A stretch of 64,000 nucleotides of DNA from Pseudomonadota bacterium (GCA_023389155.1 JAEWEV010000003.1:1-64000), one strand, 5' to 3'. Shown: positions 1 to 9,178, counted from the stretch's first letter. Notes: generated by a model not told the origin, from the letters alone. Numbers and translations: made by a program.

Positions 1-45
1 GCCTATGCTGAAAACCGTCGCGCAGACATTAACTATCAGCGTTAA
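1..45 (+). CDS. pal: Pal (peptidoglycan-associated lipoprotein), C-terminal end only
   Basis: The first 45 bases are open in frame 1 and end in TAA. They encode a 14-residue tail containing ENRRADI, the usual C-terminal signature of the OmpA-like peptidoglycan-binding domain of Pal. The next gene is cpoB, which follows pal in the tol-pal cluster of most Proteobacteria, so the context supports the call. Pal anchors the outer membrane to peptidoglycan and works with TolB. Only the tail is visible, so nothing can be said about the lipobox or the start. Confidence 0.8.
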   Translation, partial: AYAENRRADINYQR

Positions 46-121
46 TCCTGCTTTGTAGGTTAAGCTCACTGCGCCGCAAACGGTTCTGCCGTTGCGGCGT
101 TGCTGTTTTAACGGAGTCAAT

Positions 122-802
122 ATGAAACTGAAGAAAAACCATTCCCTGCTCGTTGCCTCATCTGTCCTGTTGCTCAGTCTGGGTGCCAATCACGCGTATG
201 CGTTCGAAGACGAAGATGCTCGGCGTGCCATTCTTGATCTGCGCTCCCAGTTAAGACAAAGCCAGCAGAACAATATTACGCTATCCAACAAGATCAATGA
301 TTTGCAGCAGCAAATCACACAACTGCGCGGCAATATCGAAACAGCCAATCATCAGATGCGCATGGCCCAGCAATCCAACCAGGATCAGGCCAACCCCGAT
401 GTGCCTCCCTCTCCGCAGGTAGGCGATCCGAACGAACAGCAAGCCTATGACAGCGCGCTGGATCTGTTCCGTCAGGGTAATTACGCCGAAGCCAGTACCG
501 CGCTGAACCGGTTCGCCCAACAGTATCCCAACAGCCCGCTTGCACCCAGCGCCCGCTTCTACGAAGGCAGCAGCCGTTACGCCAACAAGGATTTTAACGG
601 TTCGATTCAGGGCCTGCAGGCCATGGTAGCGGCCTATCCACGTGATCCCAAGGCCGGCGATGCGCTGCTCGTGATCGCAGGTAGCCAGGTCGAACTCAAT
701 AACATTGCCGGCGCCAAAGCCACGCTGCAACGCGTCGTGCAAGAGTATCCGAATACGCCGGCATCAGACACGGCAAAAAATCGTCTGGAACTGTTCCGCT
801 AG
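122..802 (+). CDS. cpoB: Cell division coordinator CpoB (YbgF), periplasmic TPR protein
   Basis: A 226-residue protein that links Tol-Pal function to peptidoglycan synthesis at the division site (known for the E. coli family member). Residues 1-27 form a clear signal peptide (KLKK, a hydrophobic core, then HAYA before FED). Residues about 30-80 are Q/N-rich and heptad-like, matching the N-terminal trimerising coiled coil. Residues about 105-226 hold TPR-like repeats (AYDSALDLFRQGNYAEA and two further units). An in-frame ATG lies 30 bases upstream, but the ATG at 122 has a GGAG box 7 bases before it and gives the signal peptide at the true N-terminus. It sits 76 bases after pal and probably shares its transcript. 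Confidence 0.93.
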   Translation: MKLKKNHSLLVASSVLLLSLGANHAYAFEDEDARRAILDLRSQLRQSQQNNITLSNKINDLQQQITQLRGNIETANHQMRMAQQSNQDQANPDVPPSPQVGDPNEQQAYDSALDLFRQGNYAEASTALNRFAQQYPNSPLAPSARFYEGSSRYANKDFNGSIQGLQAMVAAYPRDPKAGDALLVIAGSQVELNNIAGAKATLQRVVQEYPNTPASDTAKNRLELFR

Positions 803-834
803 AGTTCTGTCTTAGCCCGACTCCGTTTCTACTC

Positions 835-868
835 AAAAGCATCCGGAAGTCACAGGATGCTTTTTTTA
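835..868 (+). terminator. Rho-independent terminator after cpoB
   Basis: AAAAGCATCC at 835-844 pairs perfectly with GGATGCTTTT at 855-864 across a 10-base loop. The run of seven T (861-867) follows directly. It lies 33 bases after the cpoB stop and would end the tol-pal transcript. Confidence 0.85.
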
Positions 869-879
869 TTTCACAACAA

Positions 880-1710
880 ATGCAAAAAGAATTTCCACAA
901 CATACGCTGAATCTGGGTAATACGGCCCTCACATACCAGGACGTAGGGCAGACGCCGGCGTGCCTGCTGCTGGTACACGGCTCATTGTGCGATTTTCGTT
1001 TCTGGCGCTGGCAATTGCCAGACCTTGCGCCCGCATTGCGTGTCATCGCCCCCGCCCTGCCATCGTACCAGCCGGTGAGCTCACTGGTAACGACAGATAG
1101 CAGGCAGTTTTCCATCGCCCAACACACGTCCGATCTGTTCAGCCTGATGGATCAGTTGTGCATTGATCACTTCGCGGTGCTGGGTCACTCCCGCGGCGGC
1201 CGCGTCGCTGCCGAAATGGCAACACAGCGACCCGACCGCGTCACCCATCTGCTGCTCGCCGATCCGGGCCTGGGTTCGGTACTTCCGGAAGACAGCATGC
1301 CTGCCCTACCTTACCGGGATGCAGCACTGGCGCAATATGAGCGCGGTGACGCCGATAGCGCGCTGGAAATCTTTATTGACGGTGTGAGTGGCAAGGGTAC
1401 CTGGCGCCGTATGGTGTCGTGGTTCAAGGCCATGACACGCGACCAGGCCAACACGCTGCCGCTGATCATCCGTGAACCGCTGTACGAACTGAATCCTTCC
1501 CGTATCAACCAGTATGGCATCCCCGTTACCCTGATCGGTGGCTCAGACAGCCCGGCACCGTTTCCACAAATTCTGGATGCGCTTGAGCAGCAATTTATGC
1601 ACGCCACGCGACATACGCTTACCCCTGCTTCACACGGCCTGAATCTGGCTCTGCCTCATGCATTCAACCAGACCATCCTCCAGGCGCTGGGCGTTCGATC
1701 TTCGCAATAA
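880..1710 (+). CDS. Alpha/beta hydrolase (MhpC-like fold)
   Basis: A 276-residue cytosolic alpha/beta hydrolase without a signal peptide. LLVHGS at about 31-36 supplies the oxyanion-hole HG. GHSRGG at 102-107 is the nucleophile elbow with Ser104. A late SHGLN near residue 253 is the likely catalytic histidine. The substrate cannot be read from the sequence. The start ATG at 880 lies just past the cpoB terminator, so the gene must have its own promoter or one overlapping that hairpin. Only 6 bases separate its stop from the start of the ClC gene, so the two are probably co-transcribed. Confidence 0.85.
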   Translation: MQKEFPQHTLNLGNTALTYQDVGQTPACLLLVHGSLCDFRFWRWQLPDLAPALRVIAPALPSYQPVSSLVTTDSRQFSIAQHTSDLFSLMDQLCIDHFAVLGHSRGGRVAAEMATQRPDRVTHLLLADPGLGSVLPEDSMPALPYRDAALAQYERGDADSALEIFIDGVSGKGTWRRMVSWFKAMTRDQANTLPLIIREPLYELNPSRINQYGIPVTLIGGSDSPAPFPQILDALEQQFMHATRHTLTPASHGLNLALPHAFNQTILQALGVRSSQ

Positions 1711-1716
1711 ACCTCT

Positions 1717-3111
1717 ATGCCATCTGCTGCCCCGCGACTGCGCCGCTCAATCCGCCATAAAACACGGCATGTCCTGCGCCTGTCGAAAAAATCACTGCAG
1801 CTTGTGCTGATGCTTTGCGGTGCGGCACTGGTTGCGCTCATTTCCATTGGCTTTGCCCAGCTGGCCGATTACGCGCTGGAAAAAAACCGTGACTGGACCC
1901 ATGCCTATCCGCATCTAATCTGGATTGTCATGCCTCTGGCCTTTATGTTCCTGCGCTGGTGTGTCCTTCGCTTTGCGCCCTACGCTGTCGGCAGCGGTAT
2001 CCCGCAGGTCATTGCCAGTCTGTCCATGCGTCGCGACACTCCCGGCAAACTGCGGCTGGTGTCGCTGATGCAGGCCATATGGAAAATCCCCCTGACTTTT
2101 CTGGGCCTGCTGGCAGGCGCGTCCATCGGACGCGAAGGCCCATCGGTACAAGTGGGCGCGGCCGCCATGCTTGCCTGGGGGCAATTTTGCCAGAAAATCG
2201 GCCTGCCGCTAAAAGGATTCAACACACGGGAGTGGATTGCTGCGGGCGCCGCTGGCGGACTTGCTGCTGCGTTCAATGCGCCGCTTTCCGGTGTCATTTT
2301 TGCGATAGAAGAAATTGGGAAGGGCCTGGATCTGCGCTGGCAACGTACGGTATTGCTGGGCGTGCTGGCCTCAGGTTTTATCGTTGTCGCCCTGATTGGC
2401 GACAACCCGTATTTTGGAACTTTCCATTCTTCGCCCTTGCAGGAGCATATGTTCTGGTGGGTATTGCTCTGCGCTGCTGTTTGTGGTGTGGCTGGCGGCG
2501 TGTTTGCCCGCCTGCTCAGCAAAGGGCTGACAGGTTGCGTTCCGCCTGCCCTTCGGCCTCATATCCGTAACCATCCGCTGTGGGTCGCGGCAGCCATGGG
2601 GCTGATCGTTGCCCTGCTGGGCTATCTGACTGCGGGCGCCGTTTTTGGCACCAGCTATGATGTCGCCAGGGAAGCACTGATGATGCAGCCACAGCAAACC
2701 GAACATTTCAGTATGGCCAAGCTGGCTGCGACCGTTTCATCGTACTGGGCCGGCATCCCTGGTGGGATTTTCACGCCCGCCCTGACCACCGGCGCAGGCA
2801 TCGGTGTTGAGATCGCACACTCTGCAGGCATGCAGGACGCGCAAAGTGTTTTCGTCATGATATCGATGGCCGCCTTTCTGGCGGCGGCGACACAATCACC
2901 GGTCACGGCTTCGGTTATTGTCATGGAGATGTCGGGCAGCCAGGCCATGCTTTTCTGGATGCTGCTGGGCAGCCTGGTTGCCACCGTCATATCAAGGCAG
3001 ATATGCCCGCATGCTTTCTATCATTTTTCTGCCGGACGTTTCCGTCAGCTGGCTGTGACTGAAGACGTCCGGCGTGATGCCGCGACAGGCGGATCGACTA
3101 CTGGTCGGTAA
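1717..3111 (+). CDS. ClC family chloride channel / chloride-proton antiporter
   Basis: A 464-residue polytopic membrane protein. The family's selectivity-filter signatures are present in order: GSGIPQV at 92-98, GREGPSVQ at 138-145 (Glu140 matches the gating glutamate), and GIPGGIFTPAL about two thirds along. The IEE pair after the second signature matches the internal proton-path glutamate of antiporter-type ClC proteins, which favours H+/Cl- exchange over a pure channel. There are no C-terminal CBS domains. Likely roles are acid tolerance or charge compensation. Its 3' end overlaps the convergent copper chaperone gene by 14 bases. Confidence 0.93.
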   Translation: MPSAAPRLRRSIRHKTRHVLRLSKKSLQLVLMLCGAALVALISIGFAQLADYALEKNRDWTHAYPHLIWIVMPLAFMFLRWCVLRFAPYAVGSGIPQVIASLSMRRDTPGKLRLVSLMQAIWKIPLTFLGLLAGASIGREGPSVQVGAAAMLAWGQFCQKIGLPLKGFNTREWIAAGAAGGLAAAFNAPLSGVIFAIEEIGKGLDLRWQRTVLLGVLASGFIVVALIGDNPYFGTFHSSPLQEHMFWWVLLCAAVCGVAGGVFARLLSKGLTGCVPPALRPHIRNHPLWVAAAMGLIVALLGYLTAGAVFGTSYDVAREALMMQPQQTEHFSMAKLAATVSSYWAGIPGGIFTPALTTGAGIGVEIAHSAGMQDAQSVFVMISMAAFLAAATQSPVTASVIVMEMSGSQAMLFWMLLGSLVATVISRQICPHAFYHFSAGRFRQLAVTEDVRRDAATGGSTTGR

Positions 3112-3640
3112 ATTTGCGGGCGGTCACGGATTTGAGCGTGCACTGGACGGGCAGTTTCTTGCCGGTACCGAGTATGAAATTTACCGTAATCTGCTCACCG
3201 GCTTTCAGGGTGCCTGCAGGTTTTTCAAGCATGGCGTGATAAGACCCGGGCTTGAACTCCAGCGACTGACCCGGTTCCACCGTGACATCGGGCACCATTC
3301 CCATGGCAGACATGCCGTTTTTCTCTGTGGTTTCGTGCAGCATGGTCATGCCAAACGCGTCTGTTTCCAGGCCTTTGAGCACAACGGGTTCTGACTTGTC
3401 CTCGTTATGCAGAACAAAGAATCCGCCGGACGGAGCCACGTTGGGCAGCAGGCGGATCCAGCAGTCGTCGACACGAACGTTATCGCTACCCTTCACTGTG
3501 CTGGGAGCCCGGTCCGACTTGGCATGCATATCGTGGTTCATATGACCATGTGCATGATCGCTGCCATCGTGATGCGCCAGGGCCAGGGAACTCATTACCA
3601 ACGCGCCAGCTGCTGCGCCTGCCAGAATCGATTTTTTCAT
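3098..3640 (-). CDS. Periplasmic PCu(A)C-type copper chaperone
   Basis: A 180-residue exported protein of the PCu(A)C (DUF461) family, which delivers Cu(I) to the CuA or CuB centres of terminal oxidases. A signal peptide (MKKSILAGAAAGALVMSSLALA) is followed by a His/Met-rich stretch (HHDGSDHAHGHMNHDMH) that could bind metal. The core carries MTMLHET, MSAMGM and YHAML, the Met/His pattern of the family's copper site. I chose the start at 3640 because GGAAGA lies just before it; the upstream in-frame ATG at 3655 would overlap that ribosome site. The extra N-terminal His-rich extension is longer than in the minimal family. The bd oxidase in this window contains no copper, so its client is elsewhere. 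Confidence 0.88.
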   Translation of the reverse strand: MKKSILAGAAAGALVMSSLALAHHDGSDHAHGHMNHDMHAKSDRAPSTVKGSDNVRVDDCWIRLLPNVAPSGGFFVLHNEDKSEPVVLKGLETDAFGMTMLHETTEKNGMSAMGMVPDVTVEPGQSLEFKPGSYHAMLEKPAGTLKAGEQITVNFILGTGKKLPVQCTLKSVTARKFTDQ

Positions 3641-3759
3641 CTTTCTTCCATTCAAAACACATTAATCGCCATTTTACGCCTGAGCAAAACGCAGTGGCGA
3701 ACTGCGTATCAGGATTCACTTAACCTGGTTGATCTAAGTCACGTCACAGGGTTATTTTT

Positions 3760-4455
3760 TCACGAGCGGGGCTGCCTTTCGTCCCGAACAATGTCAGCGT
3801 AGCGCAACACGTCCTGTTCATGCACCTGGTCCTGTTCGGACTCAGACAATGCCTGAGCATACCACTGCTGCATGCCCGGCAGGGCCAGTATGCGGGTGAC
3901 GTAAGAAGACGCGTCTCCTTTCATTTGCAGGTCATAGGTCTGAATCCTGAAAATGACCGGTGCATACATGGCATCCACGGCGGTGAACCGGCTGCCTGCC
4001 AGAAACGGCCCGCCAAAGCGTGCCAGCCCCTCGTTCAAGAGCGAGTTGATCCGCAAAACATCGGCCTGCAACTCTGCCGTCATGGCGTGCAGTCGGGCTC
4101 GCACAGCGCAATTCATGCTACAACATTCGCGAAGATGGAAAAAGCCCGAATGCATTTCACTGGCCGCAGAACGTGCCCATGCCCGCGCCGCTATATCCTG
4201 TGGCCAGACATCGGGATGGCTCTCGGCCAGATATTCGGCAATCGCCAGACTGTCCCAGACCACGATGTTTCCATCAACAAGGACAGGCACCTTTGCACTG
4301 GGCGAAAATGTCGAAAACGCCCGGCGCTGCTCCTGGATGTCTGCCTGGAAGGCGTGCATCTCTTCCTGAAAGGCAATATCAAGCTGGCGCAACAGAATCC
4401 ATGGCCGCAGGGACCAGGAGGAGTAATTTTTATTGGCGATGTGTAGCGTATACAT
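3760..4455 (-). CDS. Glutathione S-transferase family protein
   Basis: A 231-residue GST with an N-terminal thioredoxin-like domain (NKNYSSWSLRPW, VPVLVDG with the cis-Pro, and a D-S-L-A-I-A-E-Y glutathione-binding block) and an all-helical C-terminal domain from about residue 90. The NYSSWS motif suggests a serine-type active site. The substrate is unknown. It starts 12 bases after the stop of the DJ-1 gene on the same strand, so the two form a small operon with a stress or detoxification flavour. No good ribosome site precedes the start, so translational coupling is likely. Confidence 0.88.
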   Translation of the reverse strand: MYTLHIANKNYSSWSLRPWILLRQLDIAFQEEMHAFQADIQEQRRAFSTFSPSAKVPVLVDGNIVVWDSLAIAEYLAESHPDVWPQDIAARAWARSAASEMHSGFFHLRECCSMNCAVRARLHAMTAELQADVLRINSLLNEGLARFGGPFLAGSRFTAVDAMYAPVIFRIQTYDLQMKGDASSYVTRILALPGMQQWYAQALSESEQDQVHEQDVLRYADIVRDERQPRS

Positions 4456-4467
4456 GGGGGATATCAG

Positions 4468-5046
4468 TCAGATCGTTACGGTAGCACCAAGTGCCTTGAT
4501 AAACTGTGCAAGCCACGCAGGATGGGCGGGCCATGCCGGGGCGGTCACCAGATGCCCGTCCGTCACGGCGCTGTCCACCGCGATATCCTGATAAGCTCCG
4601 CCGGCCAGCGTAACCTCGGCTGCGCAAGCGGGATAGGCCGAGCATTTTTTCCCCTTGATCACATCGGCAGCCGCCAGAATCTGCGCGCCATGACACACGG
4701 CAGCAATCGGCTTTGCCGCTGCATCGAATTCGCGCACGATTTCCAGCACACGCGGTGTATTGCGCAGATATTCGGGCGCACGGCCTCCCGGAATCAGCAG
4801 CCCCGCATAGTCATTCGTATTGACCTGGGCAAAATCGTAATTGATCGCGAAGTTATGTCCTCGCTTTTCCGAGTAGGTCTGATCACCTTCGAAATCGTGA
4901 ATGGCAGTGGCAATCTTATCGCCGGCTTTCTTGTCCGGACACACCGCATGCACTTCATATCCAACGCCCAGCAGAAACTGGAAAGGCACCATTGTTTCAT
5001 AATCTTCAGCAAAATCACCCACTAACATCAGAATTTTTTTGGACAT
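4468..5046 (-). CDS. DJ-1/PfpI family protein
   Basis: A 192-residue protein of the DJ-1/PfpI (ThiJ) superfamily. The nucleophile elbow AVCHGAQ places the reactive Cys at residue 118, and acidic residues in DFAEDYE (12-17) supply the partner Glu. GGRAPEYLR at about 87-96 is typical of the PfpI branch. Members act as deglycases, glyoxalases or small-molecule hydrolases; which applies here cannot be told. The start at 5046 is preceded by AGGAG at good spacing, and it removes a 33-residue non-conserved extension of the longer frame. It leads the operon with the GST gene and is divergent from dedA. Confidence 0.88.
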   Translation of the reverse strand: MSKKILMLVGDFAEDYETMVPFQFLLGVGYEVHAVCPDKKAGDKIATAIHDFEGDQTYSEKRGHNFAINYDFAQVNTNDYAGLLIPGGRAPEYLRNTPRVLEIVREFDAAAKPIAAVCHGAQILAAADVIKGKKCSAYPACAAEVTLAGGAYQDIAVDSAVTDGHLVTAPAWPAHPAWLAQFIKALGATVTI

Positions 5047-5224
5047 GGAAAATACTCCTGGTTGTGTGAACAAACAAACTGCATCATAGCGTGTTCGATG
5101 AAAAAATTTATGACAATTTGACGTACAAAGGGTATAAACAGCCATTCCATATTACTATTAAGCCAGTCTTTTCAACGGCCTGCCTGCGATTGTTTGGCAG
5201 CGCCCCATCTGCATAACAAGGTCT

Positions 5225-5887
5225 ATGTCTTTTTCATCGCTTTTCGGCTGGCTTCACGATAACCAGGCCTTAATGGCCATGCTCCACGATCACTGGAGCT
5301 GGGGTATCTGCCTGGTCGCCCTCATTCTGTTTCTGGAAACCGGCCTGGTGGTCATGCCCTTTCTACCCGGCGACTCTTTGCTTTTTGCCGTCGGCGCTTT
5401 CATGGGCATCAGCGGCATTGCCCCCTTCTGGTATATGGTCCTGCTACTGGCAGCTGCAATTATTGGCGATTATGTGAACTACACCATTGGCCGGTCGGCG
5501 CTGGGGCAGACATTGATACGCAAGGGGTGGGTCAAGCAGAGTCATATCGACAAGACGCATGCCTATTTTGAGAAATATGGCGGCTCAACCATTACGCTGG
5601 CGCGCTTTATTCCCATCGTACGCACGATCGCCCCTTTCCTGGCCGGTCTCTCGGGCATGGATCGGCGCCATTTTGCCTTCTTCAACGTTCTTGGTGGCTT
5701 CCTGTGGATATTTCTGCTCGTCTTGGCTGGATATTTTCTGGGGCGCATCACCTGGATCCAGCAGAATCTGTCACTGTTCACGCTGGGAATCGTCATCGTT
5801 TCGGTCCTGCCCATGGCCTGGCATATTTACAAAATTTGGCGGGAAAGCCGGCAGGAAAAAATGGCAAATCAGGAAAATAAACGCTGA
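5225..5887 (+). CDS. DedA family inner-membrane protein
   Basis: A 220-residue protein with the DedA/SNARE-associated (VTT) domain. It shows FLETGLVVMPFLPGDSLLF early, then GDYVNYTIGR, and ARFIPIVRTIAPFLAG with the conserved R-x3-R basic pair that the family needs for function. About five membrane segments are visible. DedA proteins are thought to act as lipid scramblases or flippases for undecaprenyl phosphate or phosphatidylethanolamine. The C-terminus is short and charged. It stands alone, divergent from the DJ-1 gene and followed by a strong hairpin. Confidence 0.9.
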   Translation: MSFSSLFGWLHDNQALMAMLHDHWSWGICLVALILFLETGLVVMPFLPGDSLLFAVGAFMGISGIAPFWYMVLLLAAAIIGDYVNYTIGRSALGQTLIRKGWVKQSHIDKTHAYFEKYGGSTITLARFIPIVRTIAPFLAGLSGMDRRHFAFFNVLGGFLWIFLLVLAGYFLGRITWIQQNLSLFTLGIVIVSVLPMAWHIYKIWRESRQEKMANQENKR

Positions 5888-5902
5888 CAGATTGACACTG
5901 AG

Positions 5903-5938
5903 GCAGCAACCGCAAGCGGTTCTTGCGGGCGGTGCTGC
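5903..5938 (+). terminator. Two-part hairpin after dedA, probable terminator
   Basis: An inner stem CCGCAAG/CTTGCGG (5910-5916 with 5922-5928, loop CGGTT) is extended by an outer stem GCAGCA/TGCTGC (5903-5908 with 5933-5938) across a small internal loop. It begins 15 bases after the dedA stop. There is no T-run, so termination is plausible but not proven. Confidence 0.5.
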
Positions 5939-6082
5939 GCTAGTGTGGGCAGCAGCCAAATACACGGATATCCTTCTCTTTTATTACATTCAGTAATATG
6001 ATTGGAAGAAATGGTTGTTTTTAGATATCGGGAAACCGGTCTATCTTCTTGCTTTGTGCTGTAACCTAGAATGGAGTTTGTT

Positions 6083-7105
6083 ATGTCTGCCCTATTGAAA
6101 GCCTCACTCGCCACGCTCGCACTTGCGCTGGCAGTTCCCAGCCTCGGCCATGCCGCCACACTTGATAATGTGAAACAACGTGGCGCAGTGGTTTGCGGTG
6201 CCACGACGGGCTTTGCCGGCTTCTCCGCACCCGACGCCAAAGGCGAATGGCAGGGCCTGGATGTTGACCTTTGCAAAAGCATCGCCGCCGCAGTCTTTGG
6301 TGACGCCAGCAAATTCAAGATCGTGCCGCTCAATTCCCAGCAGCGTTTTACCGCCTTGCAGTCTGGTGAAGTCGACGTTCTGACACGCAACACCACGGTT
6401 ACCCAGCAGCGCGATACCGCACTCGGCCTGATTGCCGCCGGCGTGAATTTCTACGATGGCCAGGGCTTCCTGGTCTCGAAAAAACTGGGGGTTAAAAGCG
6501 CCAAGGAACTCAATGGCGCGACCATTTGCCTGCAGACCGGCACATCCAACGAAAACACACTGGCTGACTGGGCCAGGGCCAACAAGGTCGAATATAAGCC
6601 AGTCGTCTTCGACCAGTTCAATGAAGTGGTCAACGCCTTTGCCACCAACCGCTGCGATGTGTTCTCAACCGACGCTTCGGGACTGGCATCAATTCGCATT
6701 TCCAAGCTGTCCTCTCCCGATGACTATGCAGTCCTGCCCGAAATCATCTCCAAAGAGCCCCTGGGGCCCTTTGTCCGCCAGGGTGATGATGCGTGGCTCA
6801 ATATCGTCAAATGGGTATTCCAGGCAACGGTTAACGCAGAGGAACTGGGGATCACCACGGCAAATGTAGATGAACAGGTAAAAAGCGAAAATCCAAATGT
6901 ACAGCGGCTGCTGGGTGTAACGCCTGGGGCTGGCAAAAATCTGGGTCTTGACGAAAAATGGGCATATAACATCATCAAACAGGTCGGCAATTACGGCGAA
7001 AGTTTCGAACGTAATGTTGGTCAGGATAGCCCGCTGAAAATCAAACGCGGTTTGAATGCCTTGTGGACCGATGGTGGTCTGCAGTACGGTCTGCCTATCC
7101 GGTAA
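6083..7105 (+). CDS. AapJ-type general L-amino-acid ABC transporter substrate-binding protein
   Basis: A 340-residue periplasmic binding protein with a signal peptide ending GHAA before TLDNVK. VCGATTGFAGFS, GLDVDLCKSIAAAVFGD and TRNTTVTQQRD match the AapJ/BztA branch that binds broad-range polar amino acids. This branch is about 340 residues, longer than the 250-residue GlnH/HisJ type. I chose the ATG at 6083, six bases after GGAG, over the one at 6071. The cognate permeases AapQ/AapM and ATPase AapP are not beside it. A terminator hairpin follows at once, so the gene is an orphan receptor that must share a membrane complex encoded elsewhere. Confidence 0.9.
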   Translation: MSALLKASLATLALALAVPSLGHAATLDNVKQRGAVVCGATTGFAGFSAPDAKGEWQGLDVDLCKSIAAAVFGDASKFKIVPLNSQQRFTALQSGEVDVLTRNTTVTQQRDTALGLIAAGVNFYDGQGFLVSKKLGVKSAKELNGATICLQTGTSNENTLADWARANKVEYKPVVFDQFNEVVNAFATNRCDVFSTDASGLASIRISKLSSPDDYAVLPEIISKEPLGPFVRQGDDAWLNIVKWVFQATVNAEELGITTANVDEQVKSENPNVQRLLGVTPGAGKNLGLDEKWAYNIIKQVGNYGESFERNVGQDSPLKIKRGLNALWTDGGLQYGLPIR

Positions 7106-7142
7106 CAGAAACCTGCCGGACTATAGGCTGATGATGCGCAAT

Positions 7143-7175
7143 AAAAAGGGTCCGTCGCTTGTACTGGCCCTTTTT
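7143..7175 (+). terminator. Terminator after the AapJ-type gene
   Basis: AAAAAGGG at 7143-7150 pairs with CCCTTTTT at 7168-7175, 37 bases after the stop. The T-run is part of the 3' arm, the classic AT-closed terminator form. Confidence 0.75.
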
Positions 7176-7323
7176 ACTCGTGGGCGCGTCATGCAGCCTT
7201 CATCGCAATTCGACTTCCCAAGTGTCTCGTGGCAGTGAGGCTGTTGACGAATACAGAAAACGGCGATTTCAGGCAAATCATCGGACCCAATCAAAAACCG
7301 TCGGGCAGATATTGCGAATCATT

Positions 7324-7342
7324 TACAATGATTATCCTGATT
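7324..7342 (+). promoter_or_regulatory. Candidate Fur box upstream of the siderophore importer
   Basis: The 19 bases match the classical Fur consensus at 13 positions by my alignment, including the ATGAT and ATC core of the two half-sites. It ends 20 bases before the ATPase start, where a repressor would block the promoter or ribosome access. Iron repression of the three-gene operon is inferred. Confidence 0.65.
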
Positions 7343-7362
7343 TCCATTCGCCCGGATACGTG

Positions 7363-8130
7363 ATGATCCAGATTGAAAACGCTGGTTTTCAAACCGCTTC
7401 CAAAACGCTACTTCATCCTTTAACAACCCGATTTGAACGCGGCCGATTCTACGGCCTGATCGGACATAATGGCTCAGGCAAATCCACGCTACTCAAACTG
7501 CTGGCCCGCGAACATGTGCCATCACAAGGCGCCATTTTGCTTGATGAGGAACCCATTGAAACGCTGTCCAATCGCCAGTACGCCCGCAAGCTTGCCTATC
7601 TGCCCCAATACACCCCTGTTATTCCTGACATGACGGCGCAGGAGCTGGTCGAACTGGGCCGATATTCATGGAACAGCGTCTGGCGCAATCGTAACCCCGA
7701 AAATGAGTCGGCTGTCCGGCGCGCTATTGAATTGACCGATACCGATATCTTCATGCCTGCGCTGCTGGATTCACTCTCCGGTGGTGAGCGACAACGTGTC
7801 TGGATCGCCATGCTGCTCGCCCAGAACACACCCTATATTCTTCTGGATGAGCCTCTGGCTGCACTTGACCTCAAACATCAACTGGAAGTCATGCAATTGC
7901 TGCATCGACTGGCCACAAAGGAAAACCTGTGCGTGATTGCGGTCATTCATGACATCAATCTGGCCACCCGCTACTGCGATCAGCTGCTTGCCTTGCGGCA
8001 AGGCCGGCTTATATACGCAGAACCGCCCGCAGTGCTGCTAGATCAGCAGAAGTTGCTCCACATTTATGATGTGGACCTGCAACTGATTGCGCATCCGGTA
8101 CATCCTCACGTACAGCTGGCATTCAACTGA
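7363..8130 (+). CDS. Iron-siderophore ABC transporter ATP-binding protein (FhuC/FepC type)
   Basis: A 255-residue ABC ATPase with Walker A GHNGSGKS (34-41), Q-loop YLPQYTP, signature LSGGERQRV, Walker B ILLDEPLAALD and the switch histidine in VIHDINLA. YSWNSVWRN sits in the helical region. These features place it with the FecE/FhuC importers of Fe(III)-siderophores. The frame stays open for 204 bases upstream, but that stretch crosses the AapJ terminator and the Fur box. I therefore start at ATG 7363, where the conserved MIQIENAG begins; a GTG one codon earlier is also possible. It leads an operon with the binding protein 7 bases downstream and the permease. Confidence 0.88.
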   Translation: MIQIENAGFQTASKTLLHPLTTRFERGRFYGLIGHNGSGKSTLLKLLAREHVPSQGAILLDEEPIETLSNRQYARKLAYLPQYTPVIPDMTAQELVELGRYSWNSVWRNRNPENESAVRRAIELTDTDIFMPALLDSLSGGERQRVWIAMLLAQNTPYILLDEPLAALDLKHQLEVMQLLHRLATKENLCVIAVIHDINLATRYCDQLLALRQGRLIYAEPPAVLLDQQKLLHIYDVDLQLIAHPVHPHVQLAFN

Positions 8131-8137
8131 GGCCCTC

Positions 8138-9178
8138 ATGACCCTGTCATCCGTGTTTCGCTGCGGCGCCTTGCTATGCACCCTACTGCTCACAAACGTC
8201 CCGGAGCCGCTGAATGCCGCTCCTGCCACTGGCGACGACATCCAGGCGCCGCGATCACAGGCCCGTCCGTACGAAAAGGAATCCCCCCGCCCCGCCAGCC
8301 AGAATCCATCCGGCTCAGTTGAGGCGACGCCTCACCCGCAGCGCATCGCGGTCCTGGACTGGACAATTGCCGAAACTATGGCTGGAATGGGTATTTTCCC
8401 GGCAGCCATTGCGGAAAAAGACAGCTACATGGTGTGGAGCAAATCGCCTGCAATGCCTGACAGCACGCTGGATCTGGGCATGCGTGCACAACCGAACCCT
8501 GACCGAATGATCCGGCTGGCCCCCGATATGATTCTGGCTTCGCAGGATTACGCCTTCGTCAAGGATCTGCTGGGCAGGATCGGTCCCGTGACATTACTGG
8601 ATGTCTACACCCCCGGCCAGGACATCTACGAGAACCTGAGTAGCATCGCTACGCGAATAGGCGAAATCACAGGTTATCCCGGGAAAGCCGCAGAGTATAT
8701 TGCACATGTGAATCATGGGCTTAACCGCATACGCGAACAGCTGGCCGGCCACCGCGGACTATCGGTTGCGGTGATCCAGTTCATTGATGCCCGCAACGTC
8801 CGGATCTATGGCAAGCCCAGTATTTTTTCCACGGCGCTGGAAAAAATCGGCGTGCACAACGCCTGGACCGAGAAAGTCAACCAGTGGGGGTTCCAGAGTG
8901 CAGACCTGACGCATCTGGCTTCCCTGCCTGAAGACACCACCCTGTTCATCATCAAACCGTACCCTGCAGATCTGCCCGGGAAATTGCAAGCCAATGTCAT
9001 CTGGCACGCCTTACCGGCAGTACGCAACAATCGCATCGTCCTGGCGGAGCCCATATGGACACTGGGCGGACTGGGCACCGTATTACGGTTTGCCGAAGCC
9101 GTCAGGGACGGCCTGCTCGCTCAGGATAAAACTGAAGGCAGAAACGCCGCATTCCGATTCCCCGGACAACAGCAATGA
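8138..9178 (+). CDS. Iron-siderophore ABC transporter substrate-binding protein (FhuD type)
   Basis: A 346-residue class III periplasmic binding protein. An N-terminal signal peptide (to about LNAAPA) is followed by a Pro-rich low-complexity linker to about residue 60. The Fe/B12 periplasmic-binding fold starts at RIAVLDWTIAETMAGMG, then PDMILAS, GKPSIFSTALEKIG and IVLAEPIWTLGG. RIAVLDW and the ETL-like second-lobe pattern match FhuD-type hydroxamate receptors better than the FecB or BtuF branches, but the ligand is unproven. The ATG at 8138 overlaps nothing and follows the ATPase stop by 7 bases. The stop overlaps the permease start in an ATGA. Confidence 0.85.
   Translation: MTLSSVFRCGALLCTLLLTNVPEPLNAAPATGDDIQAPRSQARPYEKESPRPASQNPSGSVEATPHPQRIAVLDWTIAETMAGMGIFPAAIAEKDSYMVWSKSPAMPDSTLDLGMRAQPNPDRMIRLAPDMILASQDYAFVKDLLGRIGPVTLLDVYTPGQDIYENLSSIATRIGEITGYPGKAAEYIAHVNHGLNRIREQLAGHRGLSVAVIQFIDARNVRIYGKPSIFSTALEKIGVHNAWTEKVNQWGFQSADLTHLASLPEDTTLFIIKPYPADLPGKLQANVIWHALPAVRNNRIVLAEPIWTLGGLGTVLRFAEAVRDGLLAQDKTEGRNAAFRFPGQQQ

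Noticed and set aside
3716..3758. Imperfect hairpin TAACCTG...CAGGGTTA followed by T residues on the plus strand
   Set aside because: The T-run is on the plus strand while both flanking genes are on the minus strand, so no transcript would use it; the stem also has a bulge.
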